Assembly: GCA_015064745.1 (NCBI GenBank)
Contig: SVRR01000001.1
Span: forward strand, 87,330-151,329
Direction of reading: 5' to 3'
DNA: 64,000 nucleotides
From: Oscillospiraceae bacterium
Lineage (GTDB): Bacteria; Bacillota; Clostridia; Oscillospirales; CAG-272
Below the pieces are notes generated by a model, which saw only the letters and a program-made list of their open reading frames with translations, was not told the DNA's origin and did not search any database. Positions 43,926-54,115 of this stretch are shown in pieces. The stretch's first letter is position 1. Each line of letters starts with the position of its first letter. A program made the position numbers and the translations under genes.

Positions 43926-43961
43926 GCATTTTACTGAATTTTTAAAGAAAGGAAGTGCGAA

Positions 43962-46900
43962 ATGGGCACCTTCACACATTTGCATTTACACAGTGAATAT
44001 AGTCTGCTTGACGGTGCATGCCGTATTTCCGCGCTTCCCAAAGCGGCAAAGCAGGCGGGGCATACGGCGGTTGCCTTGACGGATCACGGCGTGCTTTACG
44101 GTGCGGTCCGTTTCTATAAGGCATGTGTCGCGGAAGGAATTAAGCCCATCATCGGCTGCGAGGTCTACGTCGCCCGCCGTACACGCTTTGATAAGGACGG
44201 TAAGCGCGATTCTTCGGGGCACCATCTCGTGCTCCTCGCCAAAAATGAGCAAGGGTATCGAAATCTCATTCAGATGGTTTCGCTTGGCTTTACCGAGGGC
44301 TTTTACACGAGACCGCGTATCGATAAGGAGCTTTTGCGCGCGCACAGCGCGGGGCTTGTCGCGCTCTCGGGATGTGTTGCGGGCGAAATTCCGCAAAAGA
44401 TACTCGAAGGAGATATTGCGGGCGCAAAGGCGACAGCACTTGAGATGCGCGATATTTTTGAGCCTGAGAGCTTTTATCTTGAAATTCAAAATCACGGAAT
44501 TCCCGAGGAAAAGACGGTACGTGAGGCAATCAGGGATATATCCGCGGAAACGGGCATTCCCATGGTCGCTACCAATGACGTCCATTATATTCGACGTGTC
44601 GATTCCGAGATGCAGGCAGTCCTTATGTGCATTCAAACGGGAAGCATACTATCGGACGGCCGCCCCATGGGCTTTGAGAGAGACGAGTTCTATTACAAAA
44701 GCACTGTGGAAATGGAACAACTTTTCCGTGGGTTTGACGGTGCTGTGGAAAACACGGAAAAGATTGAGAAAATGTGCAATTTCTCTTTCTCCTTCGGAGA
44801 ATTTAAGCTTCCCGTTTTCCCCGTTGAAAACGGAACGCCGAGGGAGGAACTTGCGAGACTTGCTTCCGATGGCTTTTTGCGCTTAAAGCGGGAGGGAAGA
44901 CTTGATTTTAGCCTCCATTCCGAAGAAGCATATCTTGCGCGAATGTCGTACGAGCTTTCGGTCATTCACGAAATGGGTTTTGACGAGTATTATCTTATCG
45001 TTCGCGATTTTGTAGGGTATGCGAAGGATCATGATATTCCCGTAGGACCGGGACGCGGCTCCGGTGCCGGTAGCCTCGTTGCTTTCTTTCTGGGCATCAC
45101 GGATGTGGACTCCCTAAAATATAACCTTCTTTTCGAGCGCTTTTTAAACCCTGAGCGCATATCCATGCCGGACTTTGATATTGATTTTTGTTACTCGCGC
45201 CGCGATGAGGTGATCGATTACGTAAAACACCGTTACGGCGCTGACCATGTTGCGCAGATCGTTACCTTTGGAACGCTTGCGGCACGTGCCGCCGTGCGAG
45301 ACGTTGGCCGCGTTTTGGGCATGAGCTATAAGGAAGTGGATGAGATCGCAAAATCTATTCCTCACGCGCTCGGTATCACCATTCGGGACGCTCTGAAAAA
45401 CAAGGAGCTCAGTGAAAAATACGATGCTTCGGAAAACGTTCGTCGGTTGCTTGATATTTCCATGGAAATTGAGGGTATGCCGCGCCATGCCTCGACACAT
45501 GCCGCCGGTGTTGTGATCACGGAGCATCCCGTAGCGCACTACGTTCCGCTGGCTTTGGGAGGCGATGCTGTTGTTACACAGTACGATATGGATGCGGTAA
45601 GTGAGCTCGGTCTTGTAAAGTTTGATTTTCTGGGTTTGCGTTATCTTACCATTTTAAAGGATGCTGAGAACGAAGTGAAGGAGAGAATACCTTCCTTTTC
45701 TCTGGAACAAATTGCACACGATGACGCAGATACCTATAAAATGCTTTCCGACGGAGACACCTCAGGGGTCTTCCAGCTTGAATCCGGCGGAATGCGACAA
45801 ATGCTGACGCAGCTGATGCCGTCTTCCCTTGAGGAGATCACGGCGGCGATTGCTTTGTACCGTCCGGGACCCATGGATGCCATTCCAAGCTTTATCGCCA
45901 GAAAGCATGGGAAGGAAAAGGTAACGTATGACCTTCCCGAGATGGAAGATATCCTGTCCGTGACGAATGGGTGTATCGTTTATCAAGAGCAGGTCATGCA
46001 GATATTTCGCGCACTTGCAGGATATTCGCTCGCGCGTGCCGATCTTGTACGCCGTGCGATGTCCAAGAAAAAGGCTGACGTTTTGGAAGCGGAACGCGAA
46101 AGATTTTTATCGGGATGCTTGCAAAACGGCATTGATCCATCGCTTGCGGGAAAAATATTCGATGACATGGCAAGCTTTGCCAATTATGCCTTCAACAAAA
46201 GTCATGCGACTGCGTACGCCGTTACAACGTATCGCACGGCGTATTTGAAGAAGCATTATCCTGCTGCGTATTTTTGTGCCCTTTTGACATCTGTTCTTGG
46301 GTCGCCGCCTAAGGTGGCAGAATACATCGGGGAAGCACACAAGAGGGGAATTCGTGTTTTGCCCCCCGATATCAATGAGAGCCGTATGTATTTCCACGTT
46401 CACGGCGAAAATATACGCTTTGGTCTTTTGGCACTCAAAAACGTTGGTGTTCGCTTTGTCGAGCAATTGATCGCGGAAAGAGAAGCGAACGGCCCCTTTA
46501 ACGGCTTTGAGGGATTTTTGTCCCGTATGGCGGATGGAGAGCTTGGTAAAAGGCAAGTGGAGTCTCTTATTAAAAGCGGTGCTTTTGATTCCTTTGGTGT
46601 TTTTCGCAGCCAGCTGCTTTCCTCTTGTGAGGAGCTTATCGATACCGTGTTGAGCAAAAAACGCGGAAATGTGGTGGGGCAGCTTGATATTTTTTCCGCA
46701 CTACTTCCCGAAGCGGAAGAAAAACACACGTATCCCGATATTCCGGAATTTTCCACAAGAGAGCTTCTTCTTTTGGAAAAGGAAAGCTCAGGCATGTATT
46801 TTTCGGGACATCTGCTTGACGATTATAAGGACGACATTGCGCGCGAGGCGTGCGACGGTATTCGCGACATTCTTTCTTCCTTTGAGGAGGGAGGCGAATT

Positions 46901-47453
46901 TCCCGCTTATAAGGAAAAGGATAAGGTGACTGTTTGCGGCATGATTACCGCAAAAACAGTAAAAAATACGAGAAACGGTGCTCAAATGGCGTTTTTAACG
47001 TTAGAGGACCGTTACGCGGAGATCGAGATCATCGTTTTTCCAAAACAGCTTGAAGGATATCATGATATTCTTTTAAGCGATACGGCGGTTCGCATACGCG
47101 GAACGCTCTCGGAACGTGAGGAAGACGGTGTAAAGCTTCTTTTATCCTCGGCTGAACCGCTTATAAGCAACGCAAAGCTTCTCCAAGAGGGACAAGCGGT
47201 GCGGGAAGAAAAAAAGAAGGATAAGGGCAAGGAAAGCTGTCTTTATCTTCGCGTCCCCTCGCTTTCGGCTCCCGAGACCAAGGAGGCTCTTGAAATGGTA
47301 CGCTTTTCTCCGGGGGATGTGTCAGTGCTTTTCTATGATGCTTCGACAGGAAAAACGGTAGCCCCCAAAGATACAAGAACCTCTCCGACAAGTGTAATGC
47401 TGGGCGCATTACGCGCCCTTCTCGGAGACGAAAATGTTGTGCTTCGTATGTGA
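43962..47453 (+). CDS. dnaE: DNA polymerase III subunit alpha, DnaE type
   Basis: In organisms with PolC, DnaE is thought to extend primers at the fork. The 1163-residue product has the PHP domain (THLHLHSEYSLLDGACRI at the start, TDHGVLYGAV), the catalytic region PGRGSGAGSLVAF and PDFDIDFC (near residue 403), the third Asp-containing VKFDFLGLR, YQEQVM, FNKSHATAYA and a C-terminal OB-fold (about 985-1065). GAAAGGAAG precedes the ATG. Confidence 0.97.
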   Translation: MGTFTHLHLHSEYSLLDGACRISALPKAAKQAGHTAVALTDHGVLYGAVRFYKACVAEGIKPIIGCEVYVARRTRFDKDGKRDSSGHHLVLLAKNEQGYRNLIQMVSLGFTEGFYTRPRIDKELLRAHSAGLVALSGCVAGEIPQKILEGDIAGAKATALEMRDIFEPESFYLEIQNHGIPEEKTVREAIRDISAETGIPMVATNDVHYIRRVDSEMQAVLMCIQTGSILSDGRPMGFERDEFYYKSTVEMEQLFRGFDGAVENTEKIEKMCNFSFSFGEFKLPVFPVENGTPREELARLASDGFLRLKREGRLDFSLHSEEAYLARMSYELSVIHEMGFDEYYLIVRDFVGYAKDHDIPVGPGRGSGAGSLVAFFLGITDVDSLKYNLLFERFLNPERISMPDFDIDFCYSRRDEVIDYVKHRYGADHVAQIVTFGTLAARAAVRDVGRVLGMSYKEVDEIAKSIPHALGITIRDALKNKELSEKYDASENVRRLLDISMEIEGMPRHASTHAAGVVITEHPVAHYVPLALGGDAVVTQYDMDAVSELGLVKFDFLGLRYLTILKDAENEVKERIPSFSLEQIAHDDADTYKMLSDGDTSGVFQLESGGMRQMLTQLMPSSLEEITAAIALYRPGPMDAIPSFIARKHGKEKVTYDLPEMEDILSVTNGCIVYQEQVMQIFRALAGYSLARADLVRRAMSKKKADVLEAERERFLSGCLQNGIDPSLAGKIFDDMASFANYAFNKSHATAYAVTTYRTAYLKKHYPAAYFCALLTSVLGSPPKVAEYIGEAHKRGIRVLPPDINESRMYFHVHGENIRFGLLALKNVGVRFVEQLIAEREANGPFNGFEGFLSRMADGELGKRQVESLIKSGAFDSFGVFRSQLLSSCEELIDTVLSKKRGNVVGQLDIFSALLPEAEEKHTYPDIPEFSTRELLLLEKESSGMYFSGHLLDDYKDDIAREACDGIRDILSSFEEGGEFPAYKEKDKVTVCGMITAKTVKNTRNGAQMAFLTLEDRYAEIEIIVFPKQLEGYHDILLSDTAVRIRGTLSEREEDGVKLLLSSAEPLISNAKLLQEGQAVREEKKKDKGKESCLYLRVPSLSAPETKEALEMVRFSPGDVSVLFYDASTGKTVAPKDTRTSPTSVMLGALRALLGDENVVLRM

Positions 47454-47483
47454 TTTTAATATACTTTTTAAGGAGATTTGAAA

Positions 47484-48203
47484 ATGAACATGACTACTGT
47501 TACCATTGTTTTAAACGTTATTGCGCTATTGTCTCTTTTGATTCCTGCCGTGCGGGGATATATTAGGGGCTTTGTGAGGACGGCGGTGCATCTGTTGCGC
47601 TTTTTTGGCGCGTTTGTTTTATCATGTGTTTTTTCCAAGCCGATCGGCGCGTTGATCAAAGAAAAGTGGCTTGGCGAAAAATTTTACGACGTTATATGGA
47701 AGGCTGTTAGTGACTCCTTTGACGGTAGTGCGGGAGGCATGGCTGACGCTGTGCCCTCCGGCTTGCGTACCCTTCTTGAAACATTCGGCTTTGATGTCAA
47801 TGGCGCGGCAAGCAATGCGGCACTTGAGGGCGAAGCGATGCTTGAAAGCTTCACGGCGAATGTTTCGGATAAGCTTGCGGGCATTGCTTCGGTAGCAATC
47901 GCGTTCGTAGGTATATTCGTTCTTTCTCTTTTAGTGTTGGCTCTTGCGGCTAAAATACTGACTGTTCTTGTGGAGAAGATTCCGCTTGTGCGCGGACTGA
48001 ATCGCATTTTGGGTCTCGGTGCGGGTCTCTTGATCGGTGTCTTGACCGCTTGGACGGTATCGCAATTTGTTGTGTTTATTTTGACGACCTTTACGAGTGT
48101 TGATTATTCGCAAGCCGTCGTCTTGAATTTCTTCCACGATATCAGCCCTCTGCGCTGGATATTGCAGCTGATGGTGCAGAGCATGACGGGTATCGCGGCA
48201 TAA
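47484..48203 (+). CDS. CvpA family membrane protein
   Basis: A 239-residue protein with four predicted membrane helices and the CvpA signature at the N-terminus (GYIRGFVRTAVHLLRFFGAFV) and RGLNRILGLGAGLLIGV later. Members are linked to colicin V production in E. coli and to envelope maintenance; the molecular role is unclear. The ATG at 47484 is 8 nt after GGAG. It sits between dnaE and the ClpE-type gene. Confidence 0.85.
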   Translation: MNMTTVTIVLNVIALLSLLIPAVRGYIRGFVRTAVHLLRFFGAFVLSCVFSKPIGALIKEKWLGEKFYDVIWKAVSDSFDGSAGGMADAVPSGLRTLLETFGFDVNGAASNAALEGEAMLESFTANVSDKLAGIASVAIAFVGIFVLSLLVLALAAKILTVLVEKIPLVRGLNRILGLGAGLLIGVLTAWTVSQFVVFILTTFTSVDYSQAVVLNFFHDISPLRWILQLMVQSMTGIAA

Positions 48204-48229
48204 TCTTTTTATTCCAAAGGTGAAATTTT

Positions 48230-50539
48230 ATGGATAACAGAGTCCAAATGTGCAGTCGTTGTCATAAGCGGATTGCCGTTGTATTTATGACACGGATCGA
48301 TAACGGGGAAAGCAAGCAAGAGGGATTGTGTCTCGTTTGCGCAAGATCGCTCGGTATCAAGCCCGTGAACGACATGCTTGAAAAAATGGGGATTACGGAG
48401 GAAGATATCGACCGTATGTCGGGAGATATTGAGAACGTCCTTGAAAGCATGTTGCCGGATAACGTCGGGGATGAAACGGAGGATGGTGGTGCTCCCGCTA
48501 TCAATCTTCCGTCCTTCTTCCAGAATATGGGAATTCCTTTGCGTCCGTCGGGAAAAAATCCCAAGCGCGAGGATAAGAAAAACGGCGCGGAAGAGAAAAA
48601 ACAATATAAATTTCTTGACACGTATTGCCGCAATCTGACGAAACGCGCGGAGGAAGGAAAGCTTGATTCCGTCGTTGGCCGTGACAGGGAGCTTGCACGT
48701 GTCATTCAGATCCTTTGTCGCAGGCAAAAAAACAATCCTTGTTTGATCGGTGAACCCGGTGTCGGTAAGACCGCAATCGCGGAAGCGCTTGCGCAGCGTA
48801 TCGTTAAGGGGGATGTTCCTTACCGTTTGAAGAATGCGCAGATCTATCTTGTCGATCTGACAGCCATCGTCGCGGGAACACAGTTCCGCGGACAGTTTGA
48901 GTCGCGCGTGCTCGGACTTATCAACGACGTGAAAGCGGCAGGGAACGTTATTTTGGTGATCGACGAGGTGCACAATATCGTTGGGGCGGGAGATGCGGAG
49001 GGAAGCATGAACGCCGCCAACATCCTGAAACCCGCGCTTTCGCGCGGAGAAATCCAAGTAATCGGCGCAACCACGCTTCAAGAATACCGCAAATATATTG
49101 AAAAGGATTCGGCGCTGGAACGTCGCTTCCAGCCTGTCACGGTGGAAGAGCCTTCTCTTGAAGACACCGTGCGTATTCTTGAAGGGATCAAGCATTATTA
49201 CGAGGTGTATCACGCCGTTCGTATTCCAAGCGAGGTGCTTCGTTCGGCGGCTATTCTCTCCGAGAGATATATTACCGATCGCTTCTTGCCCGATAAGGCA
49301 ATTGACCTGCTCGATGAAGCGGCATCACACGTCTCGCTTTCCTCTGCCGATCTCAACGAGCGTCGCGCGCTTGCGGATGATATGAAGGCGCTTGCCGGCG
49401 AAAAGGAACGCATAGAAGGGAAGCTTGCTACAAGCGAGAAGCCCGAGGAGCAAGAGTCCTTATATCGTGCTATGGCAGACATTAAGGCGCGTGAGCTGCA
49501 GCTTTCCGAGCGAAGAGGGGTGCTTGACGCGCGTTGTGAACAAATTGCGCTTTCTGTTTCGGATATCGCGGACGTTATAGAAATTTGGACGGGTGTGCCG
49601 GCAAGCACAATCGGTCTCGATGAATACGAACGGCTTTCCGGACTCGAATCCCGTCTTCTCGCTCATATTGTGGGGCAGGACGAGGCTGTCTCCGCTACGG
49701 TACGCGCTATTAAAAGAAAGCGCGTTGGTGTTTCCTATCATAGAGCTCCCGTATCTTTTATTTTTGCGGGCCCCACGGGTGTCGGAAAAACGGAGCTTGT
49801 GAAGGTTCTTGCCGATGATCTGTTTAAGCAGCCCGAAAGCCTTATTCGGCTTGATATGTCCGAATATATGGAGAAGCATGCGGTATCCCGCATCATTGGT
49901 GCGCCTCCCGGTTATGTTGGCTTTGATGAGGCGGGACAGCTGACCGAAAAGATCCGCCGACGTCCTTACAGCGTCGTTTTGTTTGATGAGATCGAAAAAG
50001 CGCATCCCGATGTGCTGAACATCCTTTTGCAAATTCTTGACGACGGCACGGTAACCGATGCGCACGGCAAAAAAGTAAATTTCGAAAACACGGTTATCGT
50101 TATGACGACCAACGCAGGCTCTGAAAGCGCTTCCTCCATTAGCGGCTTTTCCACGAATCCCGAGGCGGATGCAGTGAAAAAAACGGAGAAGGCTCTCTCG
50201 TCTTTCTTGCGCCCCGAGTTTTTGAATCGCGTGGATGCCGTCATTACCTTCCGTCATCTGTCAGAGGATAATTTTGTGAAGATTGCGGAAATCCAGCTTG
50301 AAAAAATGAAGGATGCGCTTGCGGAGCGCGGTATCTCTCTTAAATATACTTCCGCGGTTCTTGAAATGATCGCGAAAGAGTCTTATTCCGAGAAATACGG
50401 CGCGCGAAATATGCGTAGATATATTCAACGGGAAATTGAAGACCCCTTAGCGGAAGCGATGATATCAAACCATCAAGTTGCCGTAACGCAGGTCGCGCTC
50501 AGCGTAAAAGGCGGTAAGATCGTTGTTTCTTGCCTTTAA
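48230..50539 (+). CDS. clpE: ClpE-type AAA+ ATPase
   Basis: A Hsp100 unfoldase that would feed ClpP. The 769-residue product begins with a zinc finger ([12 protein letters not shown] ... CLVCA, residues 8-38), the hallmark of ClpE and absent from ClpC. Two ATPase modules follow: [18 protein letters not shown] with [12 protein letters not shown], and [18 protein letters not shown] with [12 protein letters not shown]. There is a short coiled middle region with [20 protein letters not shown]. No ClpC N-domain is seen. No CtsR operator was recognised upstream. Confidence 0.92.
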   Translation: MDNRVQMCSRCHKRIAVVFMTRIDNGESKQEGLCLVCARSLGIKPVNDMLEKMGITEEDIDRMSGDIENVLESMLPDNVGDETEDGGAPAINLPSFFQNMGIPLRPSGKNPKREDKKNGAEEKKQYKFLDTYCRNLTKRAEEGKLDSVVGRDRELARVIQILCRRQKNNPCLIGEPGVGKTAIAEALAQRIVKGDVPYRLKNAQIYLVDLTAIVAGTQFRGQFESRVLGLINDVKAAGNVILVIDEVHNIVGAGDAEGSMNAANILKPALSRGEIQVIGATTLQEYRKYIEKDSALERRFQPVTVEEPSLEDTVRILEGIKHYYEVYHAVRIPSEVLRSAAILSERYITDRFLPDKAIDLLDEAASHVSLSSADLNERRALADDMKALAGEKERIEGKLATSEKPEEQESLYRAMADIKARELQLSERRGVLDARCEQIALSVSDIADVIEIWTGVPASTIGLDEYERLSGLESRLLAHIVGQDEAVSATVRAIKRKRVGVSYHRAPVSFIFAGPTGVGKTELVKVLADDLFKQPESLIRLDMSEYMEKHAVSRIIGAPPGYVGFDEAGQLTEKIRRRPYSVVLFDEIEKAHPDVLNILLQILDDGTVTDAHGKKVNFENTVIVMTTNAGSESASSISGFSTNPEADAVKKTEKALSSFLRPEFLNRVDAVITFRHLSEDNFVKIAEIQLEKMKDALAERGISLKYTSAVLEMIAKESYSEKYGARNMRRYIQREIEDPLAEAMISNHQVAVTQVALSVKGGKIVVSCL

Positions 50540-50575
50540 CAATTTTTTATTTCAAAAAGAAGGGAGACAAAATTT

Positions 50576-53134
50576 ATGAACCGAGAGCAGTATCCGCAAC
50601 AGAATACAGCTCGTATGGAAAAAATTTTGGGGAGCTCCTCTCAGAACGGTCTTACACTGCGGGAAGCGGAGAACCGTTTGAAAAAATATGGGAAAAACAC
50701 GCTTGGTGACGAGCGAGACCGTCCTTTTAAGGCTTTTTTCAAAACGGTGTTTAAAAACGGCTCTTTGCCTATTGCCGTCTTAGGATTTGGAATTTCAAGT
50801 TTCCTTCTCGGAAGAGTTGTGCTTTTGCCTTCGCTTCTGTATCTTTTCTTTCTTGTTCTTTATTTTTGCTTTTTCTGTAGGAGAGAAAAGGAGTTTTGCG
50901 CGCAAAGAGAGCGTCTTATGCCCCGTGTTCGTGTCGTTCGCGATGGAAAAATGCAAAGCATTTCTCCGGAAATGTTGGTCTTTGGAGATCTTTTCCTGCT
51001 TTCCCCCGGCGACGTTTTATATGCGCACGCTCATATAACGACGGATGCGCAGATGACCGTGTACGGGCATCGCGGTAATGTGGGACAGCTTTTCATCAAG
51101 CACGGTGGCGATTGCTTTGATGGGAGCGACGAGCCTTTTAACACATTACTTCCGGGTGATATCATCAAGGAGGGGAGCGGCGCGGCGTTCGTTACCGAAA
51201 AAGCGAAAAACGTTGCGTTGCCCGCTTCCTCGTCAAAAACATTTGAAAATCATGGAAAAACTTGCAGGATTGCAACGAGAATCTCTTGCTTTCTTGTTTT
51301 GATTTTTCTTGGTGTTTCCGCACTGCGTGCCGTTCTTTCGGGGGATTATGCGTTTCTCGGGGAGTCTCTTTCGATAGGTACCGTTTTGCTCTCCACGTCA
51401 GGAAGCTCATTCTATTCCTTGTTGTTTGATCTCTTGTATTTGTATAAAAACGGGAAGACGGCGGAAAAAAACGGTGCCCTCTTCGCCTCGGTTTCTGATA
51501 CAGAATCGCTTTCCGTGATAGACAGCTTTGTGCTTTCTACGCGATCTATGTTCCGTTCCGCGCGATACGTTGCAAAATTTTTCGAAACAGCGAGTGGGAA
51601 ACGTATCAAGGAAAAAACGAAGGGGACAAGTGAGCTCTCGTTTCTTGCTGACGTTCTTTTTTCCGTAAAAAGCAAATGTGGGCTTTCCATGGAGGAAGAA
51701 GCGGTCCTTGGCTTTTCCGAAAAATATGCGACAGGGCGCCGTCCCATCCTTTACGCCAAATCCACGTCTGAAAAATGCACCTTGACTTCTTATCGTAATC
51801 CGGCGGATGGGCGCAATTTTTCCCTCGTTTGGGGAGATGCCGAACTTTTGATCTCTAATGTTTTGTATCTTTCTGAGGACGGAAAAACGAGAGTTCTTGA
51901 CGCAAAACAGCGTGATATAATGCTTGAAGGTATCCGTCGCTTTAAAAGAAATGGGTATCGCTTCCTTTTGTTTGCGGAAACGCAGACCAGAAATACAAAA
52001 GAAGGCATGCCGCAATCCTTTTCCGACATGAAGCTTCTCGGTTTTTTTGCGTTGCGCAAGATTACAGACGAGCAAGCGACAAAGAGCCTATCCCTTTTGA
52101 AAAAGGAAAACAAGAAGGTCTTTTTTGTCCACTACGGCGAAAATGCGGATTGGCTGGCGGGAGAGATTGCTTTGTTCGACGGCGTACCGATTTTAGACGG
52201 TGCAAAAGAGAGTTTCCGTGAGGAATTGTCCTATTTTATTAAGGATGATACGCTTTCCTTTTGCATCGGAATCCATCTTTCCTCTCAGCAAAAAGCGCTG
52301 GTGGCTTCTATGCTGGAAACGGCGGGCAGGCGCGTTTTGGCTTTCGGCGACAGCTTTGATGACCATCGTATGATGTGTGCGGCAACTGCCGCAATCGCGC
52401 CCTTTGGTCAAGAAGACAAACAGCACATTCCGTCGCTTGTGGCAGAGGCAGCATCCTTGCGTGCCGAAGAGCATGTTTCCTCCCAGGTTGACAGTGTAAA
52501 ACGCGCCCCCCATCTTTTGGGTGTAATCGGTGTCTTTACGGCTGCTTTGTGCGCATCCCTTCTCGGACGCTGTGCGGTTGCGTTGTTTGGCGCTGTTTTC
52601 GGTAAGATATTCCTTGGGGCGGAATATTACGCGCTCTTAGGTGTTGTGTTTGATCTTTTGGCTCTTTATTGCTTCATGATTTCCAATGGGAAAACGCAAT
52701 ACGAGGGCGAGTCGGGGCTCCTACGGGAAAACAGAAAAAATTTCAGCTTTTTTGCGGGCTTTCTCGTAAGCGCACTCGTTGTAGGAGCGTTGGCTGCTTA
52801 TCTTGCCTTTGATTCAGGAAGCGTTTCTTTTGTACCGGGAAGCTTTGTTTTTGTCTCATTGCTCTTGATGCTAAATGTAGGAATATGGCGATTCTCTATG
52901 GGAAAAGAAACGACGGCAAGATTTTTATACCCCCTCGCCTCTTTTTTGACGGTGACTTTTGTTTTTCTGTTAGGACATTTTACCAATGGTCGATTGGGCT
53001 TTTTGTTCCGTCCCGATGTTCTTTTTTGGGCGCTTTTTCCGATCGTTGTTTTAATGGCTGTCGGCAAGCTGTTTGAGGCTTATTTTGAACAAAAAAATAC
53101 ATTTCATATAGGAGAAAACAATGAGCGAATGTAA
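50576..53134 (+). CDS. P-type ATPase homologue lacking catalytic motifs (putative pseudoenzyme)
   Basis: The 852-residue frame is intact and has the architecture of a P2-type cation ATPase: an N-terminal domain with GLTLREAENRLKKYGKNTL (residues 25-43), helices M1-M2 (63-101), an actuator-like domain with the LLSPGDVLYAHAHI pattern (141-154), M3-M4 (about 235-290), a cytoplasmic P/N region and six C-terminal helices (645-835). Yet the motifs needed for the pump cycle are gone: the actuator TGES site reads YGHR (163-166), DKTG reads STRS (321-324), and GDGxNDxP reads GDSFDDHR (591-598). The M4 PEGL motif is also absent. It is probably not an ion pump; a sensory or scaffold role is conjecture. 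Confidence 0.85.
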   Translation: MNREQYPQQNTARMEKILGSSSQNGLTLREAENRLKKYGKNTLGDERDRPFKAFFKTVFKNGSLPIAVLGFGISSFLLGRVVLLPSLLYLFFLVLYFCFFCRREKEFCAQRERLMPRVRVVRDGKMQSISPEMLVFGDLFLLSPGDVLYAHAHITTDAQMTVYGHRGNVGQLFIKHGGDCFDGSDEPFNTLLPGDIIKEGSGAAFVTEKAKNVALPASSSKTFENHGKTCRIATRISCFLVLIFLGVSALRAVLSGDYAFLGESLSIGTVLLSTSGSSFYSLLFDLLYLYKNGKTAEKNGALFASVSDTESLSVIDSFVLSTRSMFRSARYVAKFFETASGKRIKEKTKGTSELSFLADVLFSVKSKCGLSMEEEAVLGFSEKYATGRRPILYAKSTSEKCTLTSYRNPADGRNFSLVWGDAELLISNVLYLSEDGKTRVLDAKQRDIMLEGIRRFKRNGYRFLLFAETQTRNTKEGMPQSFSDMKLLGFFALRKITDEQATKSLSLLKKENKKVFFVHYGENADWLAGEIALFDGVPILDGAKESFREELSYFIKDDTLSFCIGIHLSSQQKALVASMLETAGRRVLAFGDSFDDHRMMCAATAAIAPFGQEDKQHIPSLVAEAASLRAEEHVSSQVDSVKRAPHLLGVIGVFTAALCASLLGRCAVALFGAVFGKIFLGAEYYALLGVVFDLLALYCFMISNGKTQYEGESGLLRENRKNFSFFAGFLVSALVVGALAAYLAFDSGSVSFVPGSFVFVSLLLMLNVGIWRFSMGKETTARFLYPLASFLTVTFVFLLGHFTNGRLGFLFRPDVLFWALFPIVVLMAVGKLFEAYFEQKNTFHIGENNERM

Positions 53135-53960
53135 TCACGATTGCAGTAGCTGCAAAAGCAAATGCGCGGATGCGGCTACCGCGGAAAATCCCTTCTACGT
53201 TGCCCCTAATCCCTTAAGTACCGTAAAGCATGTCATCGGTGTTGTCAGCGGTAAGGGAGGCGTGGGAAAATCACTTGTTACCTCTATGCTGGCGGTCACC
53301 ATGCAAAGAGCGGGCTACCATGCGGCTATTTTGGATGCCGATATCACGGGACCCTCTATTCCACGCGCCTTTGGACTTCGCGATGTTGAGATCATGGGAA
53401 ATGAAAATGGAATGTTCCCGCCGAAGAGCAAAACGGGTATTTCCATCATGTCCCTTAATCTTCTCGTAGATGAGGAGAGCAAGCCTGTCGTTTGGAGAGG
53501 ACCTGTTATTGCGGGTACGGTCAAGCAGTTTTGGAGTGAAGTTATTTGGAACGACGTTGATTTTATGTTTGTGGACATGCCTCCCGGAACGGGCGACGTG
53601 CCCCTAACCGTTTTCCAGTCTTTGCCCCTCGACGGTATCGTTATTGTCGGTAGTCCGCAGGAGCTCGTTTCCATGATCGTTGAAAAAGCGGTCAATATGG
53701 CAAAGCTTATGAATATTCCTATTCTTGGGCTTGTGGAAAATATGAGCTATTTCGTTTGTCCCGATTGCGGTAAAAAGATCTCCGTTTACGGCGAGAGCGG
53801 TATAGACAAGCTTGCCGAAGCACACGGGCTTCCTATTCTCGAAAAGCTTCCCATTGATCCCAAGCTTGCTCATATGTGCGATACCGGCACCATTGAGCTC
53901 GTACAAGAGGAGTATATGCAAGAAGCACGCAAGGTCTTGGAGAAACTCGAAAAGAAATAA
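53121..53960 (+). CDS. Mrp/NBP35-type iron-sulfur cluster carrier ATPase
   Basis: A ParA-like P-loop protein that carries or transfers Fe-S clusters. The 279-residue product starts with a cysteine cluster (C4, C8, C11, C15 spacing CX3CX2CX3C), has the deviant Walker A GKGGVGKSLVTSM (about residue 44), DADITGPSIPRAFG, VDMPPGTGDVPLT and the CxxC pair CPDC used for cluster binding. It overlaps the preceding gene by 14 bp behind GGAGA and is followed by a terminator, so it is the last gene of the 34461 run. Confidence 0.93.
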   Translation: MSECNHDCSSCKSKCADAATAENPFYVAPNPLSTVKHVIGVVSGKGGVGKSLVTSMLAVTMQRAGYHAAILDADITGPSIPRAFGLRDVEIMGNENGMFPPKSKTGISIMSLNLLVDEESKPVVWRGPVIAGTVKQFWSEVIWNDVDFMFVDMPPGTGDVPLTVFQSLPLDGIVIVGSPQELVSMIVEKAVNMAKLMNIPILGLVENMSYFVCPDCGKKISVYGESGIDKLAEAHGLPILEKLPIDPKLAHMCDTGTIELVQEEYMQEARKVLEKLEKK

Positions 53961-53964
53961 AATT

Positions 53965-53992
53965 AAGACCGCCCGAATAGGGCGGTCTTTTT
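53965..53992 (+). terminator. terminator after mrp
   Basis: AAGACCGCCC-GAATA-GGGCGGTCTT, a perfect 10-bp stem with a T5 tail (53988-53992). Confidence 0.93.
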
Positions 53993-54115
53993 ATGCAACT
54001 AAACTCTTTTCATGAAGGTGGCTTGCATAAATTCCCTCGTTTGACAAACAATAATCGCAAAGGCTTTTAAGCCCCGATTGAAATAACCCCTTCGAGGGAT
54101 GGAGGAAAATATAAA

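Noticed and set aside
50576..53134. Pseudogene of a cation ATPase
   Set aside because: There are no stops or frameshifts over 852 codons, hydrophobic segments are preserved, and the end is coupled to mrp, so decay is unlikely; motif loss looks selective.
53993..54115. Sigma-G promoter of spoVT
   Set aside because: GCATA at 54025 has no matching CATnnTA -10 at 17-18 bp; only 3 of 5 fixed bases fit. TTGACA at 54041 also lacks a good -10.
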